Positions 7,031 through 15,665 of a stretch of 33,583 nucleotides of DNA are shown one piece after another (the first letter of the stretch is position 1; each line of letters starts with the position of its first letter). Source of the stretch: Verrucomicrobiota bacterium (GTDB taxonomy: Bacteria > Verrucomicrobiota > Kiritimatiellia > UBA8416 > JABMPJ01); the NCBI GenBank assembly GCA_018648805.1, contig JABGQM010000047.1, positions 1 to 33,583 on the forward strand, read 5' to 3'. Under the pieces are notes generated by a model, which saw only the letters and a list, made by a program, of their open reading frames with translations, was not told where the DNA came from and did not search any database. A program made the translations under genes and the position numbers.

Positions 7031-9918
7031 CGAAACGCGCCATCACAATTCTTACACTGGCAGCATGCTGCGGGGTCATTCACCTGGCGCCCCGGGTCGA
7101 GGCTGCCCTTATTGAGATCCCTGCCTGGTCGTTTGATCGGGGCAACGCGCGGGTGGTGGTGAATCCGGAGGCGTATTTCGACTATCGGGATATACATCCG
7201 AACCTGGTCGTGACCGGTGGCGACGCGCTGCCGTGGGAGGTCGAGTATGACATCGACTTTCCCGTGGACGCCACCTACACGCTGAAGATCCGCTACGCGT
7301 CAGAGCTGTCACGGCCGCTGGAGCTGTCGCTTGACGGTCAGAAGGTGGCGACAGTCTGCGGCGGAACCACAGGCAATTCCGGGCCGTATCCGGACCGCCG
7401 GCCGGCACACGCCCAGCCGCGGCGTCCCGAAAGTTCCCGCGGTGCCAAGTGGGAGGAGGTCTGCACGCTATCCGTCAGCAACGGAACACACCAGCTCAAG
7501 CTTGCGCGCAAGGGACCGCCGCCTCGCGTGTTGGCTTTGCGCCTGGAATCGACGCAGCCTTTTCCGCGCGGCTGGAAGCCGACCGCGCCCAGCATTGCCG
7601 TCCGCGACAAAAATGGCTCCATGTGGAAACCCAAGTACGCGGCAAGGACCCGGTACAACATGGGGTTCGGTCACGCAGATCCACAAATGAGCTTAGACAG
7701 GATCCCGGTCGCCTATCGCAGGGCCCTCCTGCCGCCGGGCGGTGTGCGCACGGCAACGTTGCGCCTCGCCATGGAGGACATGATCACGCAGTACGGTGAG
7801 CACTGCCGCGGTGGCCCAGAGGCCCTGGCGCAGTTGACCGAGTTGGAGGGCAGACGCGCGGCCCTGGACTTCACGCCCGAGCAGGCTCAGCAGGTTGAGG
7901 ATGCTCTGACAGGCTTGCGGCAAGAGGTCATGTTGGACCATCCACTTCTGAACTTTGATAAGCTGCTATTCGTCAAACGGGTTACAGAGACCTCCGGTCA
8001 CATCTACGAAGACCCGTACGGCGGCACGACATTGGGCGGCAACCTGTGTGTCCTTTCGCCGGTGGCTCCCGACGGCAAGGTGCTCGAAATCGTGCCGGAG
8101 TTGGCCGGTGGTCTGTTCGGTCGGTTCGATCTGTCTTTTGATGCAAAGCGGATCGTGTTCGCATACAAGAAGACGGTGCAAGGCAGCTACCGTATCTACG
8201 AGGTCGGCATCGACCCTTCGACGGGACGCGCCAAAGAGAACAGCCTGCGTCAGCTCACCTTTGCCGTGAGCGAATCTGAGCCTATGCACCGCGGCCGCGG
8301 CTATGACGATATCGACCCATGCTATCTGCCCAACGGCAAGATCATGTTCGCATCCACGCGCAGCGAGCGAGTGGTCTTCTGTTTTGGCACCGCCGTCACG
8401 ACGCTGCATGTGATGGAGGGTGACGGCAAAAATATGCGCCGCATATCGGAAGGCCCCATTACCGAAATCGACCCCTGCGTGATGGAGGACGGTAGGGTCA
8501 TCTACATGCGCTGGGAGTATGTCGACAAAGGGTTCGGCAATGTGCAGAGCCTTTGGTCCATGAACCCGGACGGCAGCGGTTCTGCCCACGTCTACAAGAA
8601 CAACATTGTTGTGCCTGGCGGCATGGTAGATCCGCGCAGCATCCCCGGCAGTCCGAAGATTGTGACCATCGCGGCGCCGCATTGCGGGCTATCCGTCGGG
8701 GCGGTCGTCTTGCTCGATACGCGCGCGGATCGGCGTAGCGGCAAGGCCATGCTCAACATCACCCCCGAGATCGGCTACCCCGGTATGTATCATCACGGCG
8801 GCACACACAAATACGGCTATTTCAAGGAGCCGTACCCGTTGTCGGAGAAGCTATTCCTCGTGGCCCACAGTCCCTACGCGTTGGCGACCAAGCCAACGGG
8901 CTACGGGCTCTACCTGCTCGATTCCTGGGGTAACCGCACAGAGCTCTACCGGGATCCGCGCATTTCCTGTTTCCAACCCGTCCCGCTGCGTCCGCGTCGT
9001 AAGCCCACAACCATTGCCACGGTCTCTGACGGCCCCATTGTGGCCGGCGGCAACGACCCGATACCGGGCACGCTCTTTCTGCAGGACGTCTACCAGGGCA
9101 TGCCGGGCATTGAGCGGGGGCGCGTTAAGTACCTGCGCGTGATGGAGGCCCTCGCGCTATCCTGGGACGCGGGGCAACGGGCGCGAAGACAACAGGACGG
9201 CGCGGGTCTACAGATGTCGGCTGTGAGCATGTCGGGCGACGTGCATCTGAAGAAGGTGCACGGTGTCGTGCCCGTGCATGAGGATGGGTCCGCCTCCTTC
9301 ACCGTTCCATCGCGCAAGAATCTCTACTTCCAGGCTCTGGACAAGGACTACATGGAGTTGCAGCGGATGCGGACATTCGTGAACCTGATGCCAGGCGAAA
9401 AACGGTCCTGTGTCGGATGTCACGAGCCGCGCCGACAGGCGCCCAGTGCCCGGCGTGACGTGCCGCAGGCGTTGACCCACGCGCCCATGCCGCTTGCGCC
9501 GCAACCGGGTGATACGGGCCCACGTATGGTCCACTATGCTACGGACATCCAACCGATCCTTGAGAAGCATTGCATCAGCTGCCACGGCGGATCCGCACCG
9601 CGTGGCGAGTTGGACTTGTCGGGTGCCCTGACGAAGCTCTACACCAGATCCTACGAGAGCTTGGTCGACAGCAACTTGGTCAGCTACCTTTATGGCTGCT
9701 TTGGAGTGGCAAACATCCCGCCCGAGCCGTCGGTGGCGTTCGGTTCGCACCGCAGCAAGCTGGTGGAACGCATTCAGAAAGCGCCCTGCAAAGCCGACCT
9801 CAGTCGCGAGGAATTCATCAGGATCGTCACCTGGATCGACGCGAACGCACCATTCTACGGCACCCACGAGGGCAAGAAGCACATCAAGTGGCAGGACGAG
9901 CCCGACTTCAGACCTTGA
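7027..9918 (+). CDS. exported HzsA-like dihaem cytochrome c protein
   Basis: This 963-aa protein has a signal peptide (ITILTLAACCGVIHLAPRVEA). An N-terminal beta-rich region has LSLDGQKVATVCGG. A central TolB-like propeller (about 365-560) follows, with LPNGKIMFASTRS and MEDGRVIYMRW blades. The C-terminal region has two c-haem motifs, CVGCH (795-799) and CISCH (849-853), the second in a typical IQPILEKHCISCHG context. This arrangement matches the family annotated as hydrazine synthase alpha-subunit middle-domain proteins, which is widespread in non-anammox PVC genomes. No HzsB or HzsC neighbour is present, so hydrazine synthesis is not implied. A periplasmic redox enzyme or electron carrier is the cautious reading. 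It follows the WD40 gene with a 4-bp overlap and precedes the UroD-like gene by 44 bp. Confidence 0.82.
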   Translation: MTKRAITILTLAACCGVIHLAPRVEAALIEIPAWSFDRGNARVVVNPEAYFDYRDIHPNLVVTGGDALPWEVEYDIDFPVDATYTLKIRYASELSRPLELSLDGQKVATVCGGTTGNSGPYPDRRPAHAQPRRPESSRGAKWEEVCTLSVSNGTHQLKLARKGPPPRVLALRLESTQPFPRGWKPTAPSIAVRDKNGSMWKPKYAARTRYNMGFGHADPQMSLDRIPVAYRRALLPPGGVRTATLRLAMEDMITQYGEHCRGGPEALAQLTELEGRRAALDFTPEQAQQVEDALTGLRQEVMLDHPLLNFDKLLFVKRVTETSGHIYEDPYGGTTLGGNLCVLSPVAPDGKVLEIVPELAGGLFGRFDLSFDAKRIVFAYKKTVQGSYRIYEVGIDPSTGRAKENSLRQLTFAVSESEPMHRGRGYDDIDPCYLPNGKIMFASTRSERVVFCFGTAVTTLHVMEGDGKNMRRISEGPITEIDPCVMEDGRVIYMRWEYVDKGFGNVQSLWSMNPDGSGSAHVYKNNIVVPGGMVDPRSIPGSPKIVTIAAPHCGLSVGAVVLLDTRADRRSGKAMLNITPEIGYPGMYHHGGTHKYGYFKEPYPLSEKLFLVAHSPYALATKPTGYGLYLLDSWGNRTELYRDPRISCFQPVPLRPRRKPTTIATVSDGPIVAGGNDPIPGTLFLQDVYQGMPGIERGRVKYLRVMEALALSWDAGQRARRQQDGAGLQMSAVSMSGDVHLKKVHGVVPVHEDGSASFTVPSRKNLYFQALDKDYMELQRMRTFVNLMPGEKRSCVGCHEPRRQAPSARRDVPQALTHAPMPLAPQPGDTGPRMVHYATDIQPILEKHCISCHGGSAPRGELDLSGALTKLYTRSYESLVDSNLVSYLYGCFGVANIPPEPSVAFGSHRSKLVERIQKAPCKADLSREEFIRIVTWIDANAPFYGTHEGKKHIKWQDEPDFRP

Positions 9919-9962
9919 CAGGCGTGATCGTCGTCGCCAACGCGCGGCAAGAAAGAAGACAA

Positions 9963-11198
9963 ATGACATCACGTGAAATCATTCGAGCGGCACTCAACCA
10001 TGAGCAGCCGGAGCGGGTGCCGATCGACTTCGGCGGCCATCGCTCAAGCGGCATCGCCGCCATTGCCTACGCGAAGCTGAAGAAAGCGCTTGGCATCTCG
10101 ACCGGCGATATCTACGTCTACGACATGGTCCAGCAGCTTGCCATTGTCGAGCCCGAGGTGCAGAACGCTGTCGGTGCGGATGTAGTCGAACTGGGCCGCG
10201 GCTTCATGCTCGACGCCGAGTGGCACGACTGGGTACTGCCCGACGGTACTCCCTGCAAGATCCCCGGCTTCATCAATGTCGAAAAGCGAGGTCATGCTTC
10301 GTATTTGCTCTCGGATGACGGTGTTGACCTCGCGATCCAGAAGGAAGGCTGCCTGTACTTCGAGCAAATTCATTGGCCATGGCTGGAACGGAACCCCGAC
10401 GAACAGGACTTCTCGGATATCGAGGATGCATTCAAGTATACCATGTGGACCGGAATCCCGATTCCCGGCGGCAACATACCGCTGACCGATGAGGGCTGCC
10501 GACAGCTTGCAGACGGAGCCCGGGCCCTGCGTGACTCTACCGATCGCGCTATTCTCGGCATCTTCGGAGGCAACCTCTTCGAAGTGCCGCAGTTCCTGTA
10601 CCGCATCGACAACTACCTGATGCATATGGGTCTGTACCCGGAAGCGTGTGAACGCCTCTCCGAAGCCCTGTGCAACTTCTACATGCCGCGCATGGAGAAG
10701 TGGCTGGGTGCCGTGGGCCCTTACATTGATGTCATGCTGTTCGGTGACGATCTCGGCGGCCAGGGCGGTCCCCTCTTCTCGACAGACATGTACCGACGCT
10801 ACTACAAGCCGTGGCATCGCAAGCTATGGAAGCGCGCGAAGGAGCTGGCGCCGCACGTCAATATCCACCTGCACTGCTGTGGCGGGGTTGAGCCGCTGAT
10901 GGAAGATCTCATCGAAGCAGGATTGGAATCGTCCAATCCGGTCCAGGTCACATCCGCCGGCATGGATCCGCAACACCTGAAGAACGCCTACGGCGACCGC
11001 TTCACGTTCTGGGGCGGCGGTTGCGACACACGCCATACACTTCCCTGCGGCACGCCGGACGAGGTCCGAGCGAACGTGCGTGAGCTGGTGTCGACCTGGG
11101 CGCCGGGCGGCGGATTCGTGTTCCAGCAGGTCCACAACATCCTGGCGGATGTCCCGACCGAGAACATCATCGCTATGTTCGAAGCGGCGAGATGTTGA
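9963..11198 (+). CDS. UroD/MtaA-like methyltransferase-family protein
   Basis: This 411-aa cytosolic protein is related to uroporphyrinogen decarboxylase and the MtaA/CmuA corrinoid methyltransferases. It opens with TSREIIRAALNHEQPERVPIDFGG, the standard start of this family. The methyltransferase-type zinc ligands appear present: H304 and C306 in HLHCCGG, and C354 in WGGGCDT. Family knowledge suggests methyl transfer from or to a corrinoid rather than haem synthesis. No corrinoid protein is encoded nearby, so substrate and partner are unknown. The ATG at 9963 is chosen because it follows a purine-rich GAAAGAAG and matches the family N-terminus; the frame stays open upstream inside the previous gene. 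It is likely in an operon with the GH32-like and sialidase genes. Confidence 0.8.
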   Translation: MTSREIIRAALNHEQPERVPIDFGGHRSSGIAAIAYAKLKKALGISTGDIYVYDMVQQLAIVEPEVQNAVGADVVELGRGFMLDAEWHDWVLPDGTPCKIPGFINVEKRGHASYLLSDDGVDLAIQKEGCLYFEQIHWPWLERNPDEQDFSDIEDAFKYTMWTGIPIPGGNIPLTDEGCRQLADGARALRDSTDRAILGIFGGNLFEVPQFLYRIDNYLMHMGLYPEACERLSEALCNFYMPRMEKWLGAVGPYIDVMLFGDDLGGQGGPLFSTDMYRRYYKPWHRKLWKRAKELAPHVNIHLHCCGGVEPLMEDLIEAGLESSNPVQVTSAGMDPQHLKNAYGDRFTFWGGGCDTRHTLPCGTPDEVRANVRELVSTWAPGGGFVFQQVHNILADVPTENIIAMFEAARC

Positions 11199-11216
11199 AA
11201 GGAGGAAGGATGAGGG

Positions 11217-12932
11217 ATGAATAGGGGCGAGCAGATGATGAGCGCAGACGGCCGCACGAAGGAGTTCACAGCATCCGCCAACTACTTGGTTCTGCCCATT
11301 CAGAACGGAGGCCCGAACGGGAAGATGGCACTCTACGTCGACGACACGATCATACTCGACTACGAATTGGCCCTGGCGACCGGACCCGAGACCACAGACT
11401 GGTATGCGTTCTTCTCCATTGAGCGATTCAAGGGCTCGCCCTTGAGGGTGGAGGCGTCGAGCGCCACGGACGAGGGCTTTGCCCTGGTCAGGCAATCCGA
11501 CACCATTCCCGGTGAAGACGCCTTCTACACAGAGCGTATGCGCCCCCAATTCCATTTCACGTCAAAGACCGGCTGGCTGAACGATCCTAACGGGCTCATA
11601 TACGACAAGGGCACGTATCACATGTACTACCAGCACAACCCCGTCGCGCTGCCTTGGGGCAACATGACATGGGGCCATGCCGTCAGCACCGACCTGGTGC
11701 ATTGGGAGGAGCAGCCCAAAGTCCTCTTCCCCGACGCCAAGACCGGCACATGCTACTCGGGCGCCATGTTTATCGATCACCAGAATCAACTTCAACGCAA
11801 AACCGGCGATAAAGACGTGCTTGTCGCCTTCTACTTGCGAACCGAGACCGGACTCTGCCTGGCCTACTCAAACGACTGCGGCCAGACATTCACCGACTAC
11901 GAAGACAACCCCGTGCTCACCCACGACGGCGAGCGAATCGATACGCCGCGCCCATTCTGGTACGAGCCGACGAAGCGATGGATAGCCCCCACTTACGACT
12001 TCTTCCAGAATGACAAGGGCGAGAGACGCCGATGCGTGGGCTTCTACAGCTCCGAGAATCTCACAGATTGGCAATTCGAAAGCCGCGTTACACAGGACGG
12101 CTGGGGCGACGAGCTGTGCGGCTGCGTCGACTTCTTTCAACTGCCCGTCGACGGTACCCCGGACGCCCCGTCTTCGTCTAAGGACTCCGCCGCGGCAAGC
12201 ATGAAGTGGGTCATGATCATGATCGACGGCAGCTACATCGTTGGCCGCTTCGACGGCCACACCTTCTACACGCTGGAGGGCCAACCGGCCGTCGCCGAGG
12301 ATCGCGTCAGAACACTTGTCTCCCCGTTATGCTACTACGCAACCCAGACGTGGCACAACATGCCCGACGACAGGCGCGTGCAGATCACCTGGGCGCGGAG
12401 CGGCAACCATCCCCGCGTGCCATTCAACCAGCAGATGACGCTGGTATCGGAGCTGACGCTCCACGCGACCGATGCGGGTCCGCAACTTCGCATGAATCCC
12501 ATCAAGGAGTTCGAGACACTGCGGGTCAAAACGCATGAATGGACAGACATCGTTCTGAAGAAGGGCGAGAACCCCCTGTCTGACCTCGAGGGCGATCTTT
12601 TCGATATCGAAGTCGAGTTCGCACCTTCGGCGAACTCACAGACCGTCTTCGACCTGCGCGGCATGAACGTCACCTACGATGCCGCAACCGAAACGCTGAC
12701 CGTATGTCGCGCATCGTTTCCGCTCGCGCCGATAGATGGCACCGTACGGTTGCGGATCCTGCTTGACCGCACGTCCGTTGAGGCCTACGGCAACGACGGC
12801 GCCGTCTACGTGCCGTATGTCGATTTCCCGGCAGAAGACAATATGAGCATAAGCGCAACCTGCGATGCAGGGGAAGCCACTGTGAGCACCCTTCGCATAC
12901 ATGAACTGAAATCAAGTTGGCAACGCGATTGA
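11217..12932 (+). CDS. GH32-fold protein with atypical catalytic motifs
   Basis: This 571-aa protein has no signal peptide. An N-terminal beta segment (about 18-85) resembles the domain that precedes some Bacteroidetes-type GH32 enzymes. The five-bladed propeller and C-terminal sandwich of levanase/fructosidase family GH32 follow. The nucleophile motif WLNDPNG is intact (D123). At the RDP position the sequence is IDTPRPFW, placing T243 where the transition-state Asp is expected. At the EC motif it is LCGCVDFF, placing G302 where the acid/base Glu is expected (E299 is three residues earlier). It may be a non-catalytic binder or have a shifted specificity. A Shine-Dalgarno AAAGGAGG (about 11199-11206) fits the start at 11217; an ATG at 11235 is an alternative. 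It lies 18 bp after the UroD-like gene. Confidence 0.8.
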   Translation: MNRGEQMMSADGRTKEFTASANYLVLPIQNGGPNGKMALYVDDTIILDYELALATGPETTDWYAFFSIERFKGSPLRVEASSATDEGFALVRQSDTIPGEDAFYTERMRPQFHFTSKTGWLNDPNGLIYDKGTYHMYYQHNPVALPWGNMTWGHAVSTDLVHWEEQPKVLFPDAKTGTCYSGAMFIDHQNQLQRKTGDKDVLVAFYLRTETGLCLAYSNDCGQTFTDYEDNPVLTHDGERIDTPRPFWYEPTKRWIAPTYDFFQNDKGERRRCVGFYSSENLTDWQFESRVTQDGWGDELCGCVDFFQLPVDGTPDAPSSSKDSAAASMKWVMIMIDGSYIVGRFDGHTFYTLEGQPAVAEDRVRTLVSPLCYYATQTWHNMPDDRRVQITWARSGNHPRVPFNQQMTLVSELTLHATDAGPQLRMNPIKEFETLRVKTHEWTDIVLKKGENPLSDLEGDLFDIEVEFAPSANSQTVFDLRGMNVTYDAATETLTVCRASFPLAPIDGTVRLRILLDRTSVEAYGNDGAVYVPYVDFPAEDNMSISATCDAGEATVSTLRIHELKSSWQRD

Positions 12933-12981
12933 AACAACGCCTTATGACGGAGCAGATCCAGACATGGAAGGATGGGACGAC

Positions 12982-14010
12982 ATGACAAAGAAGAAGACCG
13001 GAACCGCAGCCAAGCCGCTGCACGAGCAACCGCTCTACACATGCGGCACAGAGGGCTACAAAGCGTATCGCATCCCCAGCCTCGTGGTGACCACAAAGGG
13101 GACGCTGCTCGCCTTCTGCGAAGGGCGCACGAACGGTATCCAGGACCACGGCGACATCGATCTCGTGCTTCGTCGCTCCAAGGACGGCGGTAAGACGTGG
13201 TCGGACCAGACGATCGTATACGAGGAAGGCGGCACGGCGCCTATCACGATTGGCAACCCCTGCCCCGTCGTCGACCAGGACACCGGCACGGTGTGGATGT
13301 CTTTCTGCCGCAACAACCGCGATGTATTCATGACGCACAGCACCGATGACGGGAAGACGTGGTCCACACCCACCGAGATCACGGCCGACGTTAAGATGAA
13401 AAGCTGGGGCTGGTACGCGACCGGACCCGGACACGGCATCCAGATCACGCGCGGCAAACAGAAGGGACGCCTCGTCTTCCCTTGCGACCACGAGGCCAGG
13501 AAACGCGGCGGCTCCCACGTGTTTGTGAGCGATGATCACGGTAAGAGCTTCGCGCTGACGCAGCGGGCAGGATGGGAGATGAACGAGTGCGAGGTCGCGG
13601 AGCTCATCGACGGCCGCCTGCTGCTGAGCATGCGCAACAATCTTGGTAAAGAACAACGTGCCTTCTCAATCAGTGAGGACGGCGGTGGAACCTGGTCGAA
13701 ACCCGAGCTCAACCCACAGATCTACTGCTCCGTCTGCCAGGCTTCCATTGAACGCTACTCGTGGGAACCGAGCATTCTTCTTTATTCCGGCCCGGGCGGC
13801 CCCGAGCGGGTCGAAATGACTGTGCGCGCCAGTTACGACGAGGGCAGGACATGGCCCGTGTCGCGTCGACTGAAAGAGAAAGGCGGCAGTGGCTACAGTG
13901 ATCTTGCCATCCTGCCGGATGGAAGCATCGGCTGCCTGTACGAGTCGGGCTGGTGGGGGCCCATCGTGTTCGCCACGTTCTCAATGGAATGGCTTACCGA
14001 AAACGCGTAA
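12982..14010 (+). CDS. exo-alpha-sialidase (GH33-like), no signal peptide
   Basis: This 342-aa six-bladed propeller hydrolase releases terminal sialic acids. It carries the RIP motif (YRIPSL, R30), D-x-GDIDLV with the likely acid/base Asp, and five Asp-boxes of the S-x-D-x-G-x-T-W type (SKDGGKTW, STDDGKTW, SDDHGKSF, SEDGGGTW, SYDEGRTW). It also has NECEVAEL with a conserved Glu, and GYSDLAILPDGSIGCLYE with the nucleophile Tyr and partner Glu, so the active site looks complete. The ATG at 12982 is chosen because GGAAGG lies about 10 nt upstream; an in-frame ATG at 12964 overlaps that ribosome site. The lack of an export signal suggests it acts on imported oligosaccharides. It is in line with the GH32-like and Gfo/Idh genes; a NanA-like lyase lies 12 kb away. 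Confidence 0.85.
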   Translation: MTKKKTGTAAKPLHEQPLYTCGTEGYKAYRIPSLVVTTKGTLLAFCEGRTNGIQDHGDIDLVLRRSKDGGKTWSDQTIVYEEGGTAPITIGNPCPVVDQDTGTVWMSFCRNNRDVFMTHSTDDGKTWSTPTEITADVKMKSWGWYATGPGHGIQITRGKQKGRLVFPCDHEARKRGGSHVFVSDDHGKSFALTQRAGWEMNECEVAELIDGRLLLSMRNNLGKEQRAFSISEDGGGTWSKPELNPQIYCSVCQASIERYSWEPSILLYSGPGGPERVEMTVRASYDEGRTWPVSRRLKEKGGSGYSDLAILPDGSIGCLYESGWWGPIVFATFSMEWLTENA

Positions 14011-14038
14011 CCGCGCCGCGTCAAACAAGGAGCACTGA

Positions 14039-15115
14039 ATGAGTGATAGTATCTACAAGATCGGCGTTATCGGGCTGGGCAGCATGGGCACCCGCTTCAT
14101 GCGGCATCTCACCGAGAGCGACCGCTGGGACCTCGTCGCGGCTTGCGACCTGAGCGATGAGCGTCTCGAATGGGCCAGGGAGACATATCCCGGCATCGAA
14201 ACGACGAAGAGCTCGGCTGACATCATCGCCCGCCCGGACCTCGACGCTGTTGGCATTTTCACGCTCGCCGATATCCGACCGCAACTGATGGAGCAAGCAC
14301 TGGAACAGGACAAGCACATCCTCGCCGAGAAACCGATTGGCGACAGCATTGCCGTTGAGAAGGAACTGCTCAGCAAGATCGAGGCTAGCGATAGGATCGT
14401 TGCGGTCAACATTTTCAACCGCAACGCGTGGTATCACGAGCAAATGCAGGAGTTCATTCGTGAGGGCGAGATCGGCGAGGTCGCCGCGCTCACGATTTCG
14501 CACCAGACGTCTGGACTGATGCCCACGGAAGGACACGGACCCGAAGGGGCGCCTTTCCACGACTGCGGCATGCATTATGTTGACGTCGCACGCTGGTACG
14601 CCGGCAGCGAGTACGACAAGTGGCATGCACAAGGCCTCAAGATGTGGAGCTGGAAAGATCCCTGGTGGATTAACGCACACGGTTGCTTCAAGAACGGCGT
14701 CGTCTTCAGCATCACGCAGGGATTTACCTATGGTCAGATGGCGGAGACGAAGGTCGTCCGGTGCGGTATGGACGTGATCGGCACCCAGGGCGTGATTCGG
14801 ATGCAGCATGATTTCGAGACCGTCCGCATAGAGTACCACGGCGTAACCCGCACGGAAGTGAAGGAGGGCCCCTACGGCGGCAAGAAGCTCAATGTCATGT
14901 GCGAACGATTCGCGCAGGCTCTGGACACGGGCGTGCCCGGTCTGCTCCCCACTGCGCGCGACAGTGTTATCGCGTCCGAGGTCTCGCAGGCCATGCTCGA
15001 CGCAGCCTCCGGCGACGCTTCCCCCTGCGTTGGCACGCCCGAAGAGATGGCGGAGATACTTGCGCACCGCGAGCAACGGCGGCAAGTGGAAGACGAAAGT
15101 CCGGACGAGATATAG
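14039..15115 (+). CDS. Gfo/Idh/MocA family NAD(P)-dependent oxidoreductase
   Basis: This 358-aa cytosolic sugar or inositol dehydrogenase-type protein has an N-terminal Rossmann fold with GLGSMG near residue 12. The family motif AEKPIGDS (about 100) includes the conserved EKP lysine. The C-terminal domain has HDCGMHYVDVARW, whose HxxD/H pattern is the usual catalytic and substrate region. AAGGAG is about 9 nt upstream of the start. It follows the sialidase by 28 bp and is probably the last intact gene of the 2.1-15.1 kb run. Substrate cannot be read from sequence; oxidation of a sugar released by the neighbouring hydrolases is inferred. Confidence 0.9.
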   Translation: MSDSIYKIGVIGLGSMGTRFMRHLTESDRWDLVAACDLSDERLEWARETYPGIETTKSSADIIARPDLDAVGIFTLADIRPQLMEQALEQDKHILAEKPIGDSIAVEKELLSKIEASDRIVAVNIFNRNAWYHEQMQEFIREGEIGEVAALTISHQTSGLMPTEGHGPEGAPFHDCGMHYVDVARWYAGSEYDKWHAQGLKMWSWKDPWWINAHGCFKNGVVFSITQGFTYGQMAETKVVRCGMDVIGTQGVIRMQHDFETVRIEYHGVTRTEVKEGPYGGKKLNVMCERFAQALDTGVPGLLPTARDSVIASEVSQAMLDAASGDASPCVGTPEEMAEILAHREQRRQVEDESPDEI

Positions 15116-15132
15116 AATTAGACAAGACAACC

Positions 15133-15152
15133 TTCTGTCAGATCTGACAGAA
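15133..15152. promoter_or_regulatory. 20-bp perfect palindrome, candidate operator
   Basis: TTCTGTCAGATCTGACAGAA is a perfect palindrome with no spacer. It lies between the oxidoreductase stop (15115) and the esterase start (15177). It has no T-run, so it is not a standard terminator. The central TGTCAGATCTGACA symmetry fits a site for a dimeric regulator (inference). No regulator gene lies nearby. Confidence 0.45.
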
Positions 15153-15176
15153 CACTGATCGAATAGAGGGAAGACC

Positions 15177-15665
15177 ATGAAACAATCGGATCAACACCTT
15201 GCGACCGAGATAGCGAAACAAGTCGAACTGGACTATCTGCTCTACCTTCCCGAAGAGGAAACCGCAACGCCCCCTCCCCTGCTCCTGTTTCTGCACGGCG
15301 TGGGAGAGCGAGGCAACGACGTGGCCAAGGTCAAGGAAAACGGTCTGCCCGCCCGGCTTGAGAACGGCCTCGAGCTTCCGTTCGTTGTGGTGGCGCCGCA
15401 ATGCCCCGCAGACTCGTGGTGGGTGACTGACTCCCTGACAACATTGCTCGACAGTGTCCTCGATCAGCACGAGATCGATCGCAGCAGGATCTATCTCACG
15501 GGTTTGTCGATGGGCGGCAACGGCACATGGGCCCTGGCCAACGCCTGCCCTGGACGCTTTGCCGCCATTGCACCCATCTGTGGCCCACGCCGACATGCAC
15601 GAATGGCAGTGTTGCCTCTTTGCGACCGGGCCGCAAGGGGATGCTGCCCGGCGCCTTCCCTCTAG
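15177..15665 (+). pseudogene. truncated alpha/beta-hydrolase esterase (phospholipase/carboxylesterase type)
   Basis: The first about 136 residues are a good esterase: LLLFLHGVGERGND (oxyanion region) and GLSMGGNGTWALA with nucleophile S111, then PGRFAAIAPICG. Family members continue for about 80-100 more residues carrying the catalytic Asp and His. Here the similarity stops at about 15584, and the frame runs on as unrelated Arg/Cys-rich sequence to a stop at 15665. The DNA beyond the break is an inverted arylsulfatase tail (next entry). The start has GAGGGAAG just upstream. The protein should be inactive unless the break is an assembly error. It is placed after the oxidoreductase with the palindrome between them. 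Confidence 0.7.

Noticed and set aside
7027..9918. True hydrazine synthase (anammox)
   Set aside because: No beta or gamma subunit, hydrazine dehydrogenase or other anammox gene is present; HzsA-like proteins are common in non-anammox PVC bacteria.
9570..9962. Upstream in-frame extension of the UroD-like gene
   Set aside because: It overlaps the haem-binding end of the HzsA-like gene, is Arg/Gln-rich, and family members start at the Met at 9963.
14021..15178. A long minus-strand open frame (385 codons) opposite the Gfo/Idh gene
   Set aside because: It is antisense to an unmistakable Gfo/Idh/MocA protein with a ribosome site, and its translation shows no family motif. High GC creates such shadow frames.
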